Position numbers and translations under genes: made by a program
Shown: positions 6,827-10,350 of the stretch, piece by piece
Numbering within the stretch: position 1 is the stretch's first letter
Layout of the letters: every line of letters starts with the position of its first letter
NCBI GenBank assembly: GCA_002887195.1
Contig: PJAB01002129.1
Coordinates: 1 to 10,350, forward strand
Length of the DNA stretch: 10,350 nt
Direction of reading: 5' to 3'
Source: Chrysochromulina parva
Taxonomy: Eukaryota > Haptophyta > Prymnesiales > Chrysochromulinaceae
The notes under the pieces: generated by a model
The model's input: the letters and a program-made list of their open reading frames with translations, nothing else
Told to the model about the DNA's origin: nothing
Database searches by the model: none

Positions 6827-8214
6827 TCATTCAATCTGGAAGACCCCCTCGTCGTCGGACATGGAGACCGTGGCCCCACAGGCCGTGAGCTTCGTCACAG
6901 TCGCGCCGGGTGTGGCGCTGATGGCACGCGGCCGCGCGGCGGCCCCCGCGGTGGGAGCGTCCAGTGAGCCTTCCGTCGCGGGGTCGCCCGTCGGCCTCGC
7001 AAACGCTGACGAATCGCAAGACAACGGCCAGAATGCCTGGGGATTCTCATGCATCGCCACCCGAGGTGGCGTGGTTAAGGGCGACTCGGCACTGCGCGCA
7101 CGCCGCGAAGCGACGAAAAGGGTCTCGGCCCACTCGCAACCCATCTCCTCCATGCCTTCGGGCGCCGAAAAGGTCGCCCCGGGCGTCGCGCACGGCAGCG
7201 GCATCGAGGGTGCCGAGGTGGAGCAGATCGTAAGTGACACGCCCCAATCGCCGGACGGGTTCGGCCGGACGGGTTCGGGCGAGTGTACCGCTCTCCCCGC
7301 AAACGGAGCAGCCCCCGGGATCTTGTAGGAGCCTTGTTGTGAGCAGCCGCGCGAGCCGCCCGCACCGCAGCTCTGCACGCCCGCGAGCTGGAGGAGGCAT
7401 TCGATCTGCATCTCGACCGTCCGCGAGGTGCCCTTGGCGTCTGTCCGGCGCAAGGTCGCGAAGTCGATGGGCGTGTAGCTGCGCCCTACGCTCAGACCGT
7501 CACCCATGAGGCAGCGTTCAAAGTGTGCGGGTACCTCGAGCGTCTCGTCCGGCGTGCCGCGCTGGCCGCCGCCGCCGCCGCCGTTCGAGAGAGAGATACC
7601 ACGCAGGATCGACGAGGCCGGCAGCGGGTGCTCTGATAGGTACGCCCTGCAGGCGGTGTAGAGGTATGAGTGCTCGAGCGAGAGGTAGAAGGCCTGCGAG
7701 AATATCTGCTCTACTACCCGCTGCCGCACAAGCTTCTGGCTGTATTTGTCGTGCTTCTTGACGATCTTCAGTACAGCCAAGTAGTTGAGCACACAGAATG
7801 CATGCAGCTCGCTGACCTCCTTGAAGAAGGACGCACGCTCTTCCGTAGAGCTCGAGGAGGCGCACGTGTCATCGTGCAGTGAGAGGGCTGAGACCATCTG
7901 CCGCTCCTTCTCGACGAAGAAAGCATTCACGGCCGTGATGCCATTGTTCAGCTCCTGCGCAAACTGCCTCTCTGCCGACTCCAAGACACCGGGCGAGCTC
8001 GGTGAGAAGAGCTGCTTGATCAATCGTTTGAGTGCCTGCGGTCATGAGACAGGTGGCACGGGCTATGAGGGCGTCCGGACGGATGCGCACGAGGCGCCAC
8101 AGAGTGAATGAGTCAGCGGTCGACAATTTGGGGCGGGGCAGCGGTGCGTGCCTTGTAGTCAATGTACACCCACCCAGGTCGTTCGAGGTCTTTAAGTCGC
8201 TTGCCAAACTTCAT
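6827..8214 (-). CDS. SPX-domain protein with long unassigned C-terminal tail (two exons: 8214-8152 and 8035-6827)
   Basis: SPX domains bind inositol polyphosphates/pyrophosphates and report cellular phosphate status. Exon 1 encodes the invariant N-terminus MKFGKRLKDL...YIDYK (residues 1-21). Joining it in phase 0 to exon 2 gives YIDYK|ALKRLIKQLF, the canonical SPX helix, with Y20 and K24 at phosphate-cluster positions. LNNGITAVNAFFVEKE and the helix VLKIVKKHDK (K111, K114, K115, K118) complete the domain by about residue 165. The protein is 423 aa. The rest, about 250 aa rich in Ser, Pro, Gly and Ala, includes a six-glycine run and has no EXS, MFS, RING, VTC or other partner domain that I recognise. 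It may be a stand-alone SPX regulator, or further introns may hide exons. Without exon 1 the frame begins at a non-ATG codon, so the intron is required. It ends with TGA at 6827. Confidence 0.88.
7251..7278 (-). repeat. 14-bp perfect tandem duplication within the SPX tail
   Basis: CCGGACGGGTTCGG occurs twice in immediate succession. The unit is not a multiple of three, so if recent it would have shifted the frame of the low-complexity tail after about residue 275-280, unless compensated elsewhere. Confidence 0.85.
8036..8151 (-). other. 116-nt GC-AG spliceosomal intron in the SPX gene
   Basis: On the minus strand the donor is CTACAAG|GCACGC and the acceptor GACCGCAG|GCACTC, phase 0. Both flanking coding segments fit the SPX consensus exactly at the join, and the intervening sequence carries a stop in the exon-1 frame (GTCGACCGCTGA). 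The two junctions share AGGCAC followed one base later by CA, a near-perfect direct repeat. Confidence 0.85.
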
Positions 8215-9224
8215 GTCCCAGTCCCCTCAACCGCGATACTCGGCACTCGGGCTCCGCCAAGCGACCTTGGCGCCAGCGCCTTCAACTGCGCGCCGGTGCC
8301 ACGTTCCGCCGGCCGGAAAATGGCGCGTCGCAATGACGAACGTATCTCGCCGTCGGTGTTTCCTCGTTTTACCAGGAAGTTTCGACTCTGGACTTCTGTT
8401 TCGACTGCAACGTCCGGTACAATGTAAGACCAACACGTCTCGAGGTCCATGGAGGTTTGGGTGCTGCAGCTGTGAAACACACAGCGCACAACCTCCGGAC
8501 CCCCAAGCACGAGGGCCTCTATCGCTACATGTATGGCATAGCCTAAGGCTATGGACGGAGGTGTGGCCGACATCATGGCCGACACAACCTGCTATTACAC
8601 AGGCCGTGCTGCTGGTGCTGTTCAACACAACGCGCACGCTCTCCGGACCCCCAAGCACGGGGGCCGCTATCGCAATGGACGGAGGCGAGGTTTGGGTAGA
8701 CACCCGCAAGGTTTAAGTGAGCGGCCAGTCGGGCTCCAGTCGCACGCGCGCACATCGACATCCCGCGCCCGGGCCCGCGGCGGCATGCCCGCGGGCAGGG
8801 CGAGCGACCATGGGCTAATATGCACCTGAATAACACCTGAATCCGAATTAAATTATGTTACCTCAAGCGCCACCAAACTATTTTGGGAAGACAAGTTCCG
8901 CAGATCGGCCCGTGACCGTCGGAAGCCCTCCGCGTGCTCTCCTATCCTGAGTGCCTCTCGACTCTCTTCCTCCGTGTTGTATCGAGACCCTTTAATTGGT
9001 CTCGTTTCAGAGCTCTTGAGTGCTCGTGCTGGTTCTGCAGGCTTTGACGAATGCCGTAAGTTCATGAGCGCCCAATGTACGGCGATGAGACTACGCCAAT
9101 CGCTCAGGGGTCGAGAGAGGCAAACGTATTTGCGGTAAGATCCGATAAATAGGCTGTGAATTGGCGGTGCCGCGACTTGCGCGTTCGCGGTGAGCTTTCT
9201 GTTTTGTCGTCCGCTTCTACTCGA
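8215..9224. other. Intergenic spacer: 5' flank of SPX gene, 3' flank of SGNH-like gene
   Basis: About 1 kb with no supported gene. The right half should include the 3' UTR of the SGNH-like gene and the left half the SPX promoter. It contains an imperfect direct repeat pair (8493-8690), a 7-bp-stem palindrome (8537-8553), a GC-rich hairpin (GCCCGCGG 8773-8780 with CCGCGGGC 8789-8796), CACCTGAAT twice (8823-8831, 8834-8842), an A/T-rich patch at about 8845-8862, and an inverted repeat CGAGACC/GGTCTCG (8983-8989, 8998-9004). Long frames on both strands across 8162-8716 lack recognisable domains. Confidence 0.5.
8493..8690. repeat. Imperfect direct repeat pair, 148 bp apart
   Basis: CTCCGGACCCCCAAGCACG is identical at 8493-8511 and 8641-8659. 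Similarity continues through GGGCC.CTATCGC and ATGGACGGAGG.G.GG to about 8566 and 8690. The left copy carries about 24 extra bases (8526-8550), most of which form a CATAGCC-TAA-GGCTATG palindrome. Upstream similarity (CACA..GCGCAC) extends the units a little. Confidence 0.85.
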
Positions 9225-10350
9225 CTAGCCTCGCCGACTCGCTGCGCACGCATCGCGGAATCGCAAGTACTCTCGTGCCTCAGGCAGATTTCGGAGCCCG
9301 CGCTCGTCGCTTCTCTGAGCTTCACGCACGTATAATGAGTCGACCCGCACACGGCTGGCGAAGCGCGACCCGCGCGGCCCCCGAAACTGTCGAGAGGTAA
9401 GACGGCTCGCGTTGTGGCGCAGCACGAGCGAGCAGTCCGATGAGGCATTCTGCCCCACGACGAAGGAGTACTCCGCGCTGACGGACACGTTGCCACCAAC
9501 GCCGAGGCTGGCGTGTGTACGGATATGCGTATCGAGCATCGGGAAGGGGTATGCGCGGAAGTAGCCTGAGCCGCACGGCCCACATGGGCAGCCGTCGCAG
9601 CCGATCACAATCGCGCCTTGCTCATCGCGCGCACTCGCTAGGTAGCCGAGCGTGACCACCGCCGTGGCACACGACATGCCGCGTCGCACCACCGTAGGCA
9701 GCGCCAGACGCAGCTCATCGCCGATCGTGGTCGAGGCCAGCCCCAGTTTGGGAACTCGCTTCTGCATGCCGTCGTCGACGAGCCTCCACTGCGTGGACGA
9801 GGAGCGCACTGTAACCTGATCAGCGCTGCGCAAACACGCCTCTGGCGCACCGGAGGCGTCCATGGAGGCAGAGATGGAGGTGGAGATGGGGGCGGAGATG
9901 GCTGTGCCTCTGTCGTTGAAGGCGATCTCGTCACGCCGCTCGTTGGCGCTGGCTGCACCCTCGGGCGTTGTTCGACGCCGTCGGGCCGCGGCCACTCCAA
10001 GGCGGTCGCTGAGGACGGCCGCAGCACCCGTCCCAAGTAGCCAATGGCCCGCGCTGTTTGGGTGCGTGCTATCCGCGAAAAAGGCGCCCAGGCGCACCTT
10101 GGCTCGTTGGTGATGCACCCTTCGGCACTTGCTTGTTGCCCGGCTGCTCCTCGACTTCAGCCGCGTCTCGCACGCATCTGACAGATTGTGCGACGTCACG
10201 AGCTCGAGCAAACCGTCAGCATTCGCATGCATCTGGGACGCGAGTCCAACCGCCATCAGCGTCCTATTGTCGCGCGCGTCGATGGTCACGCTGATGGCGG
10301 CGTGGTGGCGCGCCAACAGGTCGAGCTTGTGCGCAGTGTCTTTCCAGTTT
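9225..10350 (-). CDS. SGNH/GDSL-hydrolase-like protein, C-terminal part (5' end beyond window)
   Basis: The frame is open from the right edge to TAG at 9225 (374 visible codons), and no initiator is visible. About 75-100 codons in, FFADSTHPNSAGHWLL resembles the last SGNH block, in which D and H (codons at 10071-10073 and 10062-10064) form the catalytic Asp-His pair. The Ser, Gly and Asn blocks would lie upstream, outside the window. A C-terminal domain follows: PKLGLAST, a predicted beta-rich AVVTLGYLAS, the cysteine cluster GCDGCPCGPCG, and possible N-glycosylation sites (NVS, NAS twice). These suggest a secreted or cell-surface protein. Between the domains is a low-complexity ISAPISTSISAS stretch encoded by a GAGATGG-type repeat (about 9865-9902). 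The last 30 or so residues after VRVDSLYV are charged and may be read-through of an unrecognised intron. Family assignment is moderate; the substrate is unknown. Confidence 0.58.
   Translation of the reverse strand, partial: NWKDTAHKLDLLARHHAAISVTIDARDNRTLMAVGLASQMHANADGLLELVTSHNLSDACETRLKSRSSRATSKCRRVHHQRAKVRLGAFFADSTHPNSAGHWLLGTGAAAVLSDRLGVAAARRRRTTPEGAASANERRDEIAFNDRGTAISAPISTSISASMDASGAPEACLRSADQVTVRSSSTQWRLVDDGMQKRVPKLGLASTTIGDELRLALPTVVRRGMSCATAVVTLGYLASARDEQGAIVIGCDGCPCGPCGSGYFRAYPFPMLDTHIRTHASLGVGGNVSVSAEYSFVVGQNASSDCSLVLRHNASRLTSRQFRGPRGSRFASRVRVDSLYVREAQRSDERGLRNLPEAREYLRFRDACAASRRG

Noticed and set aside
6466..6879. Minus-strand frames between the WTAP and SPX genes
   Set aside because: They overlap the SPX stop region and have chance-like composition with no motif.
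8211..8585. 124-codon uORF whose TGA overlaps the SPX ATG
   Set aside because: The ATGA contact is easily produced by chance, the frame is long and featureless, and it spans the intergenic repeat region.
8162..8716. Possible gene between the SPX and SGNH genes (plus and minus frames)
   Set aside because: Three overlapping frames are open at once, none with a domain. The left end overlaps SPX exon 1, and the repeat pair falls in different frames in the different readings.

Overview
The window looks like compact, GC-rich nuclear DNA from a unicellular eukaryote, most likely a marine alga. A haptophyte-like genome is my best guess, but the sequence alone does not settle it. The signs are: eukaryote-only families (a PAQR receptor, a WTAP-type m6A-writer subunit, an SPX-domain protein); ATG starts without ribosome binding sites; a short GC-AG intron that can be placed to the base in the SPX gene; repeat-rich coiled-coil coding sequence; and intergenic spacers of roughly 0.2-1 kb.

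Layout, left to right: (1) 179-1024 (+), seven-helix PAQR/adiponectin-receptor-like membrane protein; (2) 1025-1547, convergent spacer; (3) 1548-3531 (-), long coiled-coil protein with in-frame 45-bp and 63-bp tandem repeats and one frame-breaking 79-bp insertion flanked by 27-bp perfect direct repeats; (4) 3532-4171, spacer with a possible structured element and a TGAC microsatellite; (5) 4172-5098 (-), fatty acid hydroxylase/sterol desaturase family di-iron membrane enzyme; (6) 5099-5316, short divergent promoter with a palindromic TTTAAA core; (7) 5317-5982 (+), WTAP/FIP37 homologue reduced to the coiled-coil core, preceded by two abutting uORFs; (8) 5983-6826, convergent spacer with overlapping hairpins; (9) 6827-8214 (-), SPX-domain protein, two exons joined by a 116-nt GC-AG intron, with a long unassigned tail; (10) 8215-9224, repeat- and palindrome-bearing spacer; (11) 9225-10350 (-), 3' part of an SGNH-hydrolase-like, probably secreted or surface protein that runs off the right edge.

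The genes do not form a pathway. They are unrelated housekeeping and regulatory functions: lipid signalling, lipid or sterol oxidation, mRNA m6A methylation, inositol-pyrophosphate/phosphate sensing, and cell-surface esterase-type activity. The one architectural link is the divergent hydroxylase/WTAP pair sharing about 220 bp of promoter. The most informative sequence features are the intron evidence and the frame-breaking insertion. Both insertions fall in duplicated sequence containing an AG|G junction, which fits recent intron gain, although simple tandem duplication is a live alternative for the second. I saw no convincing mobile element, CRISPR array, tRNA, rRNA or prokaryotic defence system.
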